DNA of 45,226 nucleotides from Alphaproteobacteria bacterium (GTDB lineage Bacteria > Pseudomonadota > Alphaproteobacteria > Micavibrionales > Micavibrionaceae), in NCBI GenBank assembly GCA_023301785.1, contig JALZUF010000239.1:1-45226 (forward strand). Reading direction: 5' to 3'. The notes under the pieces are model-generated. The model was not told where the DNA came from. It ran no database searches and was given only the letters and a program-made list of their open reading frames with translations. The number at the start of each line of letters is the position of its first letter. Position 1 is the stretch's first letter. The position numbers were made by a program, and so were the translations under genes. Positions 23,352 through 33,295 of the stretch are shown here, in pieces.

Positions 23352-23552
23352 TTATGCTCCCATCTTGAAGACAGCACCTATGAATGAAAATACGGCAACA
23401 ACTCCTGCGCCCCATCCCATAAGATGATTCTGTCTCTTCTCTACTGTCGATAAACGAGTTGAGTGGTCTTTCTGGTGGTGTAGGATTTGATCCTGTTTAC
23501 CTTCCATGCGACCTAGCTTCTCGAATATGACACTGATATGTTTATCTTCCAT
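23352..23552 (-). CDS. Small C-terminal-anchored protein, second holin candidate (gp17.5 position)
   Basis: 66 residues. A coiled-coil with many charged residues (EKLGRMEGKQDQILHHQKDH) is followed by one transmembrane helix (about 45-63), like XhlA-type or class III holins and spanin-like partners. It lies between the tail protein and terS, the place of the T7 holin gene 17.5. Since a clear 3TM holin is present too, this may be an antiholin or accessory. Confidence 0.65.
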   Translation of the reverse strand: MEDKHISVIFEKLGRMEGKQDQILHHQKDHSTRLSTVEKRQNHLMGWGAGVVAVFSFIGAVFKMGA

Positions 23553-23561
23553 GTGTACTCC

Positions 23562-25229
23562 TTAAAATACAATAGTCTGAGGGTAACTAACGTGTGTACC
23601 CGTGAACTGACCCGCTTGGTAAGAATTGTTAGCACCAGTTTGGTAGTACAACCCTTCGCTAGTCAAAATTCCTAGACCTCCCGCGCTACTGTACCCGACT
23701 GGGCAAATATCAATAGGAGTATGTTTCTGTATTCTTAATTCGGTGAAACTAAGACGGTCTGTTACGTCCCCAACACCTAAGTTACGATTTCCGTTATATC
23801 CTGCTACTTCAATACCACCATCGTTGAATAACACAGCCATAAACTGGTATGAGTATTCGCCGGATAGGAGTACTTTAGAAATACCACTTACGTTTGTGAA
23901 TGAAGGAACATACGGACTAGTCTTGTTGGTAGTAGTACCGTCACCTAAAGCTCCACGACCATTGTAACCCCATAAACGGAGTGTACCATCTAGTTTCTTA
24001 ACACCAGAACTAGCTTGACCTGAACCAGATACAAATACGTCTGCATTGTCGTCACCTAAAGCGGTGATCTCTGTAGGACCTGATTTGTTAGTGGTTGTAC
24101 CATCACCTAATTGACCATAACCGTTATAGCCCCATGAGAATACTGTACCGTCTGTCAATAGAGCAACAACGTGTCCTAAGTAAGAACTACCAGAAGCAGT
24201 AACATCACCGTGTGTAGTCGCGATCTTGTCGCAGCTCTCAGGTAAATTAACTAATGTTGGCGTTGAACGTGCAGTAGTATCACCTACTCCTAATTCACCA
24301 CTTGCGTTGTAACCCCAAGCGTATAAGTCGCCTGTGTCATCAATAGCGTAGGATACAGCGTTGTTAGCACCAGCCGCGTAAACTTTAACCCAATTAGTAC
24401 CAGTGATCTGGGTAGGTACGGTCTTGTCAACAGTTGTACCATCACCAAGTTGTCCTGAATTGTTACGACCCATAGCAAAGACTTTACCAGAGGAAGTAAG
24501 GATTAGTGCGTGTTTATGCCCGTAATAATTAGGACCTGTAACAACGTCAATAACAATCTCACCAGATAAGCCCGGTACGATAGTTGGTTCGTACACAATA
24601 GAAGTACTACCTACGCCTAGTTGACCGTAGTTGTTGATACCCCATACGTACAGGCTACCATCATCCATAATACAATAGTTATCGAACTGGTTTTGAATCC
24701 AACGCGCTACAGTAGGTGCATCTCTTTCGAATGCAGGGATTAACGGGTGTGAGGTGTCTACAAGGTAGTCACCTGCACCTAATCGTCCACTAGCTGAGTC
24801 TCCCCATGTACGCAGTGTATCGTCTGCCATGATAACGCCCCCGCCCTGTGCTGCGCCACTTTCTTTATTGTCTGGTAATGCTTTAACAGCAGCACCGTAA
24901 CGTGAACTAGGTAACGCCCATTCAGGGTTAGCACCAGAGCCTCTAGTTGTCAGTGTGTGTCCGTTTTGTCCAGCAGGTAATCGAACTACCTCTGTACCGT
25001 TGTGATATAAAATATCACCTTGTGTTGTAAGTTGATCTGTACCAGTTGCAAATACATCCCATGTAGCGTTGCCGCCTACTACGGGTGCTGTACCAGTAGT
25101 GGCTGCATTACCAATGTGAATGTAAGCAGAGCCAGAAAATCCAACAACGTCATCTTTTTCGTACTCAGTCCCGGCATCATATTGCCCTTTCCAAGTAAGT
25201 TTAATTTTACCTAAATCTAAGGTTTGCAT
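23562..25229 (-). CDS. Tail protein with an RCC1-type beta-propeller
   Basis: 555 residues. The N-terminal 130 residues include a carbohydrate-binding-like WKGQYDAGTEYEKDDVV module, common in phage fibres. From about 138, seven or eight RCC1-like repeats follow, each with a WG-x-N-x-x-GQLG-x-G core (examples YVWGINNYGQLGVG, FSWGYNGYGQLGDG). RCC1 repeats form a seven-bladed propeller. It directly follows the gp17-type fibre gene, so it is probably the distal receptor-binding part. Confidence 0.85.
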   Translation of the reverse strand: MQTLDLGKIKLTWKGQYDAGTEYEKDDVVGFSGSAYIHIGNAATTGTAPVVGGNATWDVFATGTDQLTTQGDILYHNGTEVVRLPAGQNGHTLTTRGSGANPEWALPSSRYGAAVKALPDNKESGAAQGGGVIMADDTLRTWGDSASGRLGAGDYLVDTSHPLIPAFERDAPTVARWIQNQFDNYCIMDDGSLYVWGINNYGQLGVGSTSIVYEPTIVPGLSGEIVIDVVTGPNYYGHKHALILTSSGKVFAMGRNNSGQLGDGTTVDKTVPTQITGTNWVKVYAAGANNAVSYAIDDTGDLYAWGYNASGELGVGDTTARSTPTLVNLPESCDKIATTHGDVTASGSSYLGHVVALLTDGTVFSWGYNGYGQLGDGTTTNKSGPTEITALGDDNADVFVSGSGQASSGVKKLDGTLRLWGYNGRGALGDGTTTNKTSPYVPSFTNVSGISKVLLSGEYSYQFMAVLFNDGGIEVAGYNGNRNLGVGDVTDRLSFTELRIQKHTPIDICPVGYSSAGGLGILTSEGLYYQTGANNSYQAGQFTGTHVSYPQTIVF

Positions 25230-25230
25230 A

Positions 25231-26088
25231 TTAGTCTCCTAAACGTGTTGCTATAAGATGCCCGTTAGCATCTATACTAAATGTTGGTCCGAATGTCTGA
25301 AACTCAACGTAGAAATAATTGTCTGCGTCATAAGCCCCGTCTCCAGTTGTGTGTAACAGTGAGCCATCCACTATGGACAGTGCTGTTAATGTTGCGACTG
25401 GTACATCCAGTTCATAACCTGATTCAGCATCATTTACCTGCAAGAATTTACCAGCACTACCTGAAACGATTCCGGGTAGATTTAATGCTGCCGCGTAACC
25501 TTCGGCTGCGTTACGAGCCAATAGAGTAGCAGCAGTATTAGCTGTCACGATTAGTGTATCAGCTCGTACGTCTTGTTTGTAACCTAATGCTAGTAGTGCA
25601 CTAGCAGCAGCGTCAGCCGCATGACCGGGTGCGTCACCAGTATAGTCTCTAAGTTGTGTTAGTGTAACAGCATCCTGATCGTCTACAGCATCCGCCATAT
25701 TAGTTAGTCTGTTGCCACCCATGTTAATGTCATCACCGATAACTCCGAATCTACCGTCTAGCACTTCGTGTGCCAGCATGACAGATTGCTTAAAGCTCTC
25801 GTCTAAATTAACATCATCAATAATATCTCCATCAAGATAACTGTTAATAAGTAAATCTCTTGGGGTTGTTCTCTCGAATGTAACCACATCGTCTGTCTCA
25901 AAGTCTCCTGCAACTTGTACAGTACCCGAAGTCAGCCAAGTAAGAGTTCGGTAGAGGGGAGCACCTGTCCCGTCTACCTCTTCATTTACTCTTGCAGTTA
26001 CATGGTCAGGAGAGAGATAACCCAGTGTGAAGTTTACCGCGAACGTATCACTACCTTCGTAGTTTAGAATCACTCTTGAAAAAGCCAT
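25231..26088 (-). CDS. Tail fibre, T7 gp17-like N-terminal domain
   Basis: 285 residues. The first 150 match the T7 tail-fibre attachment domain: SRVILNYEGSDTFAVNFTLG, TFERTTPRDLLINSYLDG and SFKQSVMLAHEVLDGRF. The rest is Ala-rich, coiled-coil-like, ending in a short beta domain. It fixes the fibre to the tail and is too short to hold a full receptor-binding domain, so the next gene's propeller may be the tip. AAGGAG upstream. Confidence 0.92.
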   Translation of the reverse strand: MAFSRVILNYEGSDTFAVNFTLGYLSPDHVTARVNEEVDGTGAPLYRTLTWLTSGTVQVAGDFETDDVVTFERTTPRDLLINSYLDGDIIDDVNLDESFKQSVMLAHEVLDGRFGVIGDDINMGGNRLTNMADAVDDQDAVTLTQLRDYTGDAPGHAADAAASALLALGYKQDVRADTLIVTANTAATLLARNAAEGYAAALNLPGIVSGSAGKFLQVNDAESGYELDVPVATLTALSIVDGSLLHTTGDGAYDADNYFYVEFQTFGPTFSIDANGHLIATRLGD

Positions 26089-26099
26089 TCAATTCTCCT

Positions 26100-29000
26100 T
26101 TATTTTCCTAGTTGTTCAATAATTGGACTCACCCCATACATACGACCCACGACTGGAACAGCCTTGAGTGAGTTTATGGTTGAGTAATCTAATTTACCAT
26201 CGTGTAATAAATCTAATGGTGTACGAGCTATGCCCGATATGTCATTAAGTGCAGATAGACCTGCTGGTAAACCAATCAGTCCGTCCTGTGCGTATCTGTA
26301 ACGCGCCATTGGAGCTAATTGACCATCACCTAAATGATCCAACCCCGTAATATGGGCGATAGGATCAGTAAGCATTAGTACAGGAGACATGTGAGCCGAC
26401 CATCCTAATGCTCTTTGCATAAGTCTGTCTTGGTCCAATGTATCTAGTTTACCGTTTACTGTTGCGGAAGCCGTTACAGCCGCCATAGAAGTACCTAATG
26501 TGTACATAACCTGAGCCGCAGCTACTTGGTCAGCCAGTCGAGCACTCTTAATAGTCTTAGAGAACATAGCGTTCAATGCGAACGTCTTTAGTCCTGTCAT
26601 AAGACCACCAATCTGGGTGTTAGCCCAAGCGTGTGTCTCTCCTCTACGCGTAACCTGTACAGCGTGATCTACATTACGTGATATAGCCATACGCCATGTG
26701 TCTGCATCGTCAGGATGCCACTGGTTCATATTATTACTTATAACATGTCCGTCAGCATCTCTTTCAATGAGGTGTGCGTACTTACGAACTAAATCCTGTG
26801 TCTTATCGTCAATACCCATAGAAATCAATCTCTTGTTATCTACAGACTTGTTAATAATACCGTTAATGAAATAGTTATTAGACAATCCAATCATACCGCG
26901 TTGTTGTGCAGCTAGAACTTGGTAGAAGCCAGAAGCTAATCCCATTGCTCTTTGACCCTTATCTAATCCGTAATCTAACATATCCGCCATTGGCTTCAAA
27001 TCAAACTTGGACATTCCGGGTAATAGATTGTCAGTGTCTTGTAAGGCTACATCGTCAAGGTCAGCAGTACGAACATACAGCTCGTCAGGAGCACGATACT
27101 TACCTAAAGCAGATAATGAATCGACTAGCTCTCTGTCTGTTTCTTGACTAATAGCTTGCTTAATAGATTTACCATAGAATTTACGGAAAGCTTTCTGAGT
27201 ATCTGTACCCATTGCAATGCCCGTTTCAGCGGTCTGTGTGATAGCTAATTGTCCAAGGTAGGCTAACCTACTAAGTTTATTTAAACGCCCCACAGCCTGT
27301 CCTACGCCTCCATTAAACGCACCCTCTGAATACATAGAAGACATTTCATCAAATAGCTTCTCTGCTTTAGCAGGGTCTTGTCCGTTTTCTCTAGCGTAGT
27401 CTCTAGCAGCTTGTCTCCATTTAGGTAAGTCTCTTCTCTGCATAAGCCCACCTGTAGCAGCAACTCGTGCCGCCTCAGCAGATTGTCCGCGTGAAGCACT
27501 ATCTAACACTCCGTACACATCATTGTCAATTAAGTCAAGGATAGTCATGTCAGAACCCTCAATAGGAGTTGTGTAATCCATCTGTACACGTCTACGAGAA
27601 GATTTAACTGTGCCCTTCTCATCATTGGTATATAAGATACGATCTACTTCATCAGCAATACGTTCTTCCGGTACACCTCTATCTCTTAGCACGTTAGCTA
27701 AGTGGGTACTACCATCTTCACTTACTGTTGAAAGGCTACCCACAGGGGAACTAGAATCAGATTCTATAGCATTTCTCTTAATAGCGTTAGCCATATCAAA
27801 AGCCATCTGTTCATCCATATCAGGAGTTACTCGCATAATCGCAGTCTTGATTGCTTGAGTAAGTCTAGCCGTACCAGCATTAGTTCCTAGTTTACGTTCA
27901 GCTTTAAGCCATTTGTTGTTCGACCAGCGAACTCCGAAGTGACCCTTTTTATACTCAACATCTTCAAAACCTTCTGTACCATATCGTTGGTGGTTGTCTA
28001 GCATACGTTTATAAGCGCGTTCAATATCATCCGCAGCATCAATTACTTCTTGAGCCGCATCAGGAATATCCTTACCTACATTTCTGTGTGCCAGTAGACT
28101 CTGTACTTCTTTACCGAACTCCATCTCTGCTTCCGCGTGGAAGTTTCGACTAGCCCAGCCACGTACCTTATCTACTTTACCTTCTGGTGTTACTCCACCT
28201 TTGTACTTGTTATTATACCACGATCCGTAATGTCTTTGATAGAATGGCGCGTATTCACCGGAGACACTTTTCTCCATTAAATCTGCCATATTATCTGCGT
28301 TACGTGTATTAGCTATTTGACCCACAGGGGAGTTTAGTAGATTTACAGCCATCCATTGTAGAACAGCATTGTCAGACCTAATGTTCTTGTCGAAATCAGG
28401 TGACAGTCCAATCTTATCTAAACCCTTATATAGTCCCTCGCCAGCACCTTTAATAATAGTCTGTGCTACATTATCGTCTACATCTCTAAAGGAATCAAAG
28501 TTGCTGATACCTCTAGTGTACTCAGGATTATCCGCAAAGTCCTGCTCAATAAACTCGTGTATCTCACGAGACAGAGGTGAAATCTCAATCTCAGGAGCTA
28601 GTGTGTCTACCTGTCTAGCAGCACCTACAGAAGCCTCAGCGTCCATTACATAACGAACGCGCTCCTTTGGTGTCGATCCTGACGTTCCATTAAGGCGTTT
28701 GTCAAAGTATTCTCTGACCTCACCCACGGAGCGTTCAGTCCCGTCTGCATTATAAAATACAGCTCTGTTAGACTTAGCTTGTTTTGGATACAAAGCAACA
28801 GCGTTCTGTGTAGGGTCTGCGTCTACATTCCTAATGAACTTACCCGCAGTCGACCCTCCGAAGAAGTGACCTAGATAAAGGTCAGTACTGTCAGGCTTAC
28901 GTCCTATAGCTTTTTGAATGACCTTGCCATTTTCCTTAGCTAACTCGGCAGCCATATATGCAGCAGTCTCCGGGTTCTTACGTAGCTCTAAAAGCTCTTT

Positions 29001-30119
29001 ACGCGATTTACCTTTGACGTTTACACCGTATTTATTACCGTGCTTTGAAATAGTGTTGATCCATGTCTTTTCTATGAATTGATATAAACCAGTAGCAGAA
29101 CTCGTAGAGGCTTTAACACCTGTTCTAAAGTTACTCTCTACCCGCGCTTGATTAAATAAGTAATCACTGTCTATACCAGTTTTCTTAGCAGCAGCTTCGA
29201 TAGCTCTGTTTACGTGTGTTTCAGTAGACTTCTCTACCACCTTACGTAAAGCTGTATGAGCGTCTACAGTAGCAGCATCATCTACAAAGCGTTGTGCATT
29301 CTTAGTAGGTAATGCACCGCCTAACCCTGCACCCAGTCCAGTGGACAGTACAGTGGCAGCAAGAACGTCTTTAACATCTGTAGAAGGATCAACATAAGCA
29401 TTAGCACCTTCGATAGTCAGAGCTGAAATAGCACCAATTTTAGCACCATCTTTAATGTTGTCCATACGTGTAAGCTTGTTCAGCGTACCTACATGGCGGG
29501 TCTTAGTAATAACACCAGCAGGAATAATTGTGTCACCATCAATCAGTGAACCAGACAGCATACCAAAAGTCCCAGCAGGACCAGCAGTAGACAGTTCTTT
29601 CATTCTAGCTTGGTTGTCTTCAATGAACGCTATATCGAAATTCAATACATGTTCAGAGCCAGCAGACATTAAATCCTTAGCTTCCGGTGATTCCGGGTCT
29701 AAGTTAAGTCTATCTAACTCATCAAATATTCTTTGTTTTTGTTCTTGGTTCTTTCTCGGATTCCACTCAGGATCGTTGAACCTCTCAGAAGTTTTAGTCA
29801 TCTCAGTAGCAATAGCTGCTGTAATATCTAGGAAGCCCTCAGACTCTTCTACACCCTGAGCCACTGCATCTCCTCGAAGAGCAATGTCTTTACCAATATT
29901 TCTAACTCCCATACCAACATTGTCGGCAAACGCATTACCGAAGCGTTGAGTACTAGATTTCTCTTTCCTCGCAGCCTCGGTTGCTTTTGCGTTGGCAATA
30001 CCAGCTTCTTCGATCTCAACGGCATCGGGTCCGGCATCCAGTTCGGATACTTTTAGTCGGTTAGGGCGTAAAGCACCTGCCCGATTTCGGAGTCTTTCGA
30101 TCTCACTTGTATTGTCCAT
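26100..30119 (-). CDS. Internal virion protein with transglycosylase domain, T7 gp16-like
   Basis: 1339 residues, near T7 gp16 (1318). A lytic transglycosylase (SLT) domain spans about residues 305-430, with YLFNQARVESNF (catalytic Glu near 328) and GLYQFIEKTW. The remainder is a very long helical protein that would enter the host envelope with gp14- and gp15-like partners to form the DNA ejection channel. In T7 the SLT domain is near the N-terminus; here about 300 residues precede it. Confidence 0.93.
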   Translation of the reverse strand: MDNTSEIERLRNRAGALRPNRLKVSELDAGPDAVEIEEAGIANAKATEAARKEKSSTQRFGNAFADNVGMGVRNIGKDIALRGDAVAQGVEESEGFLDITAAIATEMTKTSERFNDPEWNPRKNQEQKQRIFDELDRLNLDPESPEAKDLMSAGSEHVLNFDIAFIEDNQARMKELSTAGPAGTFGMLSGSLIDGDTIIPAGVITKTRHVGTLNKLTRMDNIKDGAKIGAISALTIEGANAYVDPSTDVKDVLAATVLSTGLGAGLGGALPTKNAQRFVDDAATVDAHTALRKVVEKSTETHVNRAIEAAAKKTGIDSDYLFNQARVESNFRTGVKASTSSATGLYQFIEKTWINTISKHGNKYGVNVKGKSRKELLELRKNPETAAYMAAELAKENGKVIQKAIGRKPDSTDLYLGHFFGGSTAGKFIRNVDADPTQNAVALYPKQAKSNRAVFYNADGTERSVGEVREYFDKRLNGTSGSTPKERVRYVMDAEASVGAARQVDTLAPEIEISPLSREIHEFIEQDFADNPEYTRGISNFDSFRDVDDNVAQTIIKGAGEGLYKGLDKIGLSPDFDKNIRSDNAVLQWMAVNLLNSPVGQIANTRNADNMADLMEKSVSGEYAPFYQRHYGSWYNNKYKGGVTPEGKVDKVRGWASRNFHAEAEMEFGKEVQSLLAHRNVGKDIPDAAQEVIDAADDIERAYKRMLDNHQRYGTEGFEDVEYKKGHFGVRWSNNKWLKAERKLGTNAGTARLTQAIKTAIMRVTPDMDEQMAFDMANAIKRNAIESDSSSPVGSLSTVSEDGSTHLANVLRDRGVPEERIADEVDRILYTNDEKGTVKSSRRRVQMDYTTPIEGSDMTILDLIDNDVYGVLDSASRGQSAEAARVAATGGLMQRRDLPKWRQAARDYARENGQDPAKAEKLFDEMSSMYSEGAFNGGVGQAVGRLNKLSRLAYLGQLAITQTAETGIAMGTDTQKAFRKFYGKSIKQAISQETDRELVDSLSALGKYRAPDELYVRTADLDDVALQDTDNLLPGMSKFDLKPMADMLDYGLDKGQRAMGLASGFYQVLAAQQRGMIGLSNNYFINGIINKSVDNKRLISMGIDDKTQDLVRKYAHLIERDADGHVISNNMNQWHPDDADTWRMAISRNVDHAVQVTRRGETHAWANTQIGGLMTGLKTFALNAMFSKTIKSARLADQVAAAQVMYTLGTSMAAVTASATVNGKLDTLDQDRLMQRALGWSAHMSPVLMLTDPIAHITGLDHLGDGQLAPMARYRYAQDGLIGLPAGLSALNDISGIARTPLDLLHDGKLDYSTINSLKAVPVVGRMYGVSPIIEQLGK

Positions 30120-30121
30120 GT

Positions 30122-32695
30122 TTATCTCCTTGGAGCTTGTTTGTTAAATTGCTGTTCTCTACGTTGAACCTTATACCAGTCACCAATGTCTTTAGCAGGA
30201 ATGGCGATAGGAACACCAACAGGTATTGTTCTGTCTGTGTCTTGGTACATAGTGACCATTAGTTGACCATTAGACAAAGGGTTAATACCAATCATCTTAA
30301 TGTCATTTGCTAGTCGTTGTTCTTTTTCAGAGAACGCCATGACAGCACCTTGTAGTTTACCAGCAGCAATGTTACCTAGTTCTTTCTTACCAGTTCTAGC
30401 GTACAACATACCCATCTTTTCAGGTTCGAATATAGCTCTCGTTAAAGGTCCATCGTCAGCAGCCAATTTCTTCCACCATTTGTCTGGTGCAGTACCTTTA
30501 GGAAACAGTAAGTCAGCATTGTCTCGCATGTACATCAGCATAGCTGAGTTACTAGTGAGCGCACCGTCCTCTTCTGTAAGTCCCATAGATTCAGAAATTG
30601 ATTTACCCGATTTAGGAGGGATCATTGTACCCATAACGTATTCCCATTGAGATAGGTCTTTCTTGACTTTCTCCATAACAGTCTTCTTATCCCAGTCAGG
30701 AAAGTTCTCTGCGTATGCTTTGGTTTTACGTTTAGCCCAAGCGTCCATCTCTGAACTATTCTTAGCGGCTTCTTTAACTTGGTAAGTTAGTACTTCATCG
30801 TATTTACCATCAGAAGGAGCACCTAACCATGCAGATACAATACTAGGCTCTATAGAGTCAAAGTATTTCTCTTTGGTTTTGTCCCAATCTTCTAAGGCTT
30901 CTCCGACATTAGTTTTAGGTTTACGTTTATCCTTTTTGTCACCATTAGTGTTCTCCCAAGCAACTTTCATTGCAGTAGAAGGGTCTAATTCACCACCAGC
31001 TATAAAGGATGCAGCTAGTAAATAGTCGTAGCTCTCGCCAGCATACTCTTTAATAACGCGTTCACTGATACCAGATTCACGCATGACATTGAAGTATTCA
31101 TAAGCCTCTTCGTGGTTAGGGGATAGTGTCCCATCATCTCTACTTGGAGGTGCTTGTCCAACGATACCAAAGTCTTTCTTAATTCCCTCGTCTCTCAAAG
31201 GTGAGTAACGTAAAAAATCAACATGTTGTCTAATGACTTCTGATCTCTTCTCTTCTTGGGAGTCGAACCGTGCGTCATTAACAACGCCTTGAATAATCAT
31301 TTGCTTCTTCATTGTCATAGCTCTGCTCTTCTCAGAGTCGCTATATGAATCTAAACCTGAGAAGTTAGTGTTCAATAAGTTAGCCGCACGGTTGTCCATC
31401 TCAGCAGCAGCTTCCTGCTTTTTGATTTGTTCTTCCATAGGCGCGACAATCTTAGTGTCTATATGCTTCTCGTACTCTTTGGTCATTCTGTCCATGTCAC
31501 CGTTAGCGTACTGTGACGGAACACCGTGTTTAGCGTTTAAAGCAGCTAGTGCTCTCTTTGCTTGTGGTGTACCTGTCATACGCGCTTGTGCCATAATCAT
31601 TGCTTTCTTCTGAACGTATTCAGGATCATTGATTACTTCACTAACAGCAGCATCTTCATTCTGAGCACTGAACTCAGCGTTTACATTTTTAATGAGCGTT
31701 CTAGCATAAGAATCAGAAGAGCGCACACTCTCAGTTAATTGCTTAACCTTAAAGTTTGCTTCATCTCTTGAAATCTTACCCATCTTTACCTGTAACTTAA
31801 TATCACTAGATTGTTGTTCCAATGACGCTAGGTTCTCAGTTTCGTTAATAGACAGTGCAGCCTTATAGCGGCTACGCATACTACCTATCTCCTCTTCCGA
31901 AGCTCCCATCTTTCTCATACCATCTAGCCCACCGAGCTGATCGTATAAAGAGAAGTTACCCTCGTCAAGTAACGACCCCGTAGCGGCTAATACAGCCCCG
32001 TCAGTAGCCCTGTCGGACAAGCCGGGTACTAACCCTGCACGATTGTCCAAAAGCTCCTGTAGAGCCTCAGAATCGCCATTTAGGGCTTCTGTACGAAATA
32101 GGTTCATTACAGAGTCCTGAGATTTACCAGCAGAGTATTCTGTACTCTGTAGTGTGTGCTGTTGTACCAGCTTAGTAAAACCTTCGTTAGCGAACCCGCC
32201 CATCAGTTTAACCATTTCAGGATTCTCAGTGTCTACAGTATCCATTAGTTCTTTAAACTCCGTATGGAGCTTCTCTTGGTACTCTTCACTGGACATTGCA
32301 TGATCTTGCATCTCAATGTTCTTCATGCTCTTTGCTAACCACTCATTGTAGCCAGTCTTTACTTCTAATGTTTTGTACCCATCTAAAGTACTACGGCTTA
32401 CACCCTCCTTACGAAGTTGTTCTTCCGTGTCTCCTTGAGCATAGCGCATCTGACCATCTAAAAGGTCTGAGGCTTTCTGCTTCTCCATGTGGGCTTCTAG
32501 TCCGCTTACACCTAACTTGGTAAGTTCGATCATAGCTTTAGTCTCAGCACCTACGGCTTCAACGCTACCACCTCTGGGAGCTTGAACTCCCACTTGACCT
32601 AGTTGTCTTGCAGGTACATTCTGTCTACCAGTTGGACCATTAGTAGGTACTACATTGCGGACTTCATTTCCGCGTACTCCATCTCCATCAGCCAT
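30122..32695 (-). CDS. Internal virion protein, T7 gp15-like
   Basis: 857 residues, charged and helical, no transmembrane part. Position between the gp14-like and gp16-like genes and its size (T7 gp15 is 747) identify it as the second core protein ejected into the cell. It starts with TAATG overlap and GGGAGAT. Called by order and overall character rather than a motif. Confidence 0.85.
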   Translation of the reverse strand: MADGDGVRGNEVRNVVPTNGPTGRQNVPARQLGQVGVQAPRGGSVEAVGAETKAMIELTKLGVSGLEAHMEKQKASDLLDGQMRYAQGDTEEQLRKEGVSRSTLDGYKTLEVKTGYNEWLAKSMKNIEMQDHAMSSEEYQEKLHTEFKELMDTVDTENPEMVKLMGGFANEGFTKLVQQHTLQSTEYSAGKSQDSVMNLFRTEALNGDSEALQELLDNRAGLVPGLSDRATDGAVLAATGSLLDEGNFSLYDQLGGLDGMRKMGASEEEIGSMRSRYKAALSINETENLASLEQQSSDIKLQVKMGKISRDEANFKVKQLTESVRSSDSYARTLIKNVNAEFSAQNEDAAVSEVINDPEYVQKKAMIMAQARMTGTPQAKRALAALNAKHGVPSQYANGDMDRMTKEYEKHIDTKIVAPMEEQIKKQEAAAEMDNRAANLLNTNFSGLDSYSDSEKSRAMTMKKQMIIQGVVNDARFDSQEEKRSEVIRQHVDFLRYSPLRDEGIKKDFGIVGQAPPSRDDGTLSPNHEEAYEYFNVMRESGISERVIKEYAGESYDYLLAASFIAGGELDPSTAMKVAWENTNGDKKDKRKPKTNVGEALEDWDKTKEKYFDSIEPSIVSAWLGAPSDGKYDEVLTYQVKEAAKNSSEMDAWAKRKTKAYAENFPDWDKKTVMEKVKKDLSQWEYVMGTMIPPKSGKSISESMGLTEEDGALTSNSAMLMYMRDNADLLFPKGTAPDKWWKKLAADDGPLTRAIFEPEKMGMLYARTGKKELGNIAAGKLQGAVMAFSEKEQRLANDIKMIGINPLSNGQLMVTMYQDTDRTIPVGVPIAIPAKDIGDWYKVQRREQQFNKQAPRR

Positions 32696-33294
32696 TAGTA
32701 TCTCCCTGCGTATCCAGCACTACCAGCAGTTCTGCCTGTGCCTCCACCATAAATAGGTGCTTGTGAACTTTGTCTAACTGAATCTGCTTGTTGCCCAAAG
32801 TTAGTTTGAGCACCGAACATACCAGCAATTTTATCTACGTTTTTCATAGCAGCACCAAATAAGTATGTACTTAGTTTTGGTTTCTGTATGACTGACAAAT
32901 CTTGGTTCTGTACAGCAGACAACGTAGAACTTAATCTTTGTTGGTGTTCCTGTAAGAAGTAGTTTTGTAAATCGTCAGCTCTTTGTTTCTCTTGCATCCC
33001 AGCACTACGCTGCACGTCAAGGAAGGTAGCATTAACGCTTCTTCCTCTAACGCCAGCAGCACCAGCCGCCACTGCGGTAGAACCAGCTATACTTAGCTCG
33101 TCCCTCCGCATGAAGACTGCTTGTTTCGCAGACTGTTGTACTTGCAAGGTAGTATTCTGAGTTATCGCATTCTGATTTATCGCGTTGGCGATATTAGTCA
33201 TCTTGTTACGATAATCCTGCATAGCCTTTTGAGCTTTAGCTTTCGCTTTGTCTGCTCTGTATGACCCGAAAGCCATGAACATATCTAATAGCAT
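32695..33294 (-). CDS. Internal virion protein, T7 gp14-like
   Basis: 199 residues with Gln/Ala/Asn-rich helices (KAMQDYRNKMTNIANAINQN) and a Gly/Tyr-rich end. T7 gp14 is 196 residues, forms part of the core and enters the outer membrane. Order (tail tube B, then this, then gp15- and gp16-like) is conserved. GGGAGG ribosome site. Confidence 0.85.
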   Translation of the reverse strand: MLLDMFMAFGSYRADKAKAKAQKAMQDYRNKMTNIANAINQNAITQNTTLQVQQSAKQAVFMRRDELSIAGSTAVAAGAAGVRGRSVNATFLDVQRSAGMQEKQRADDLQNYFLQEHQQRLSSTLSAVQNQDLSVIQKPKLSTYLFGAAMKNVDKIAGMFGAQTNFGQQADSVRQSSQAPIYGGGTGRTAGSAGYAGRY

Positions 33295-33295
33295 A

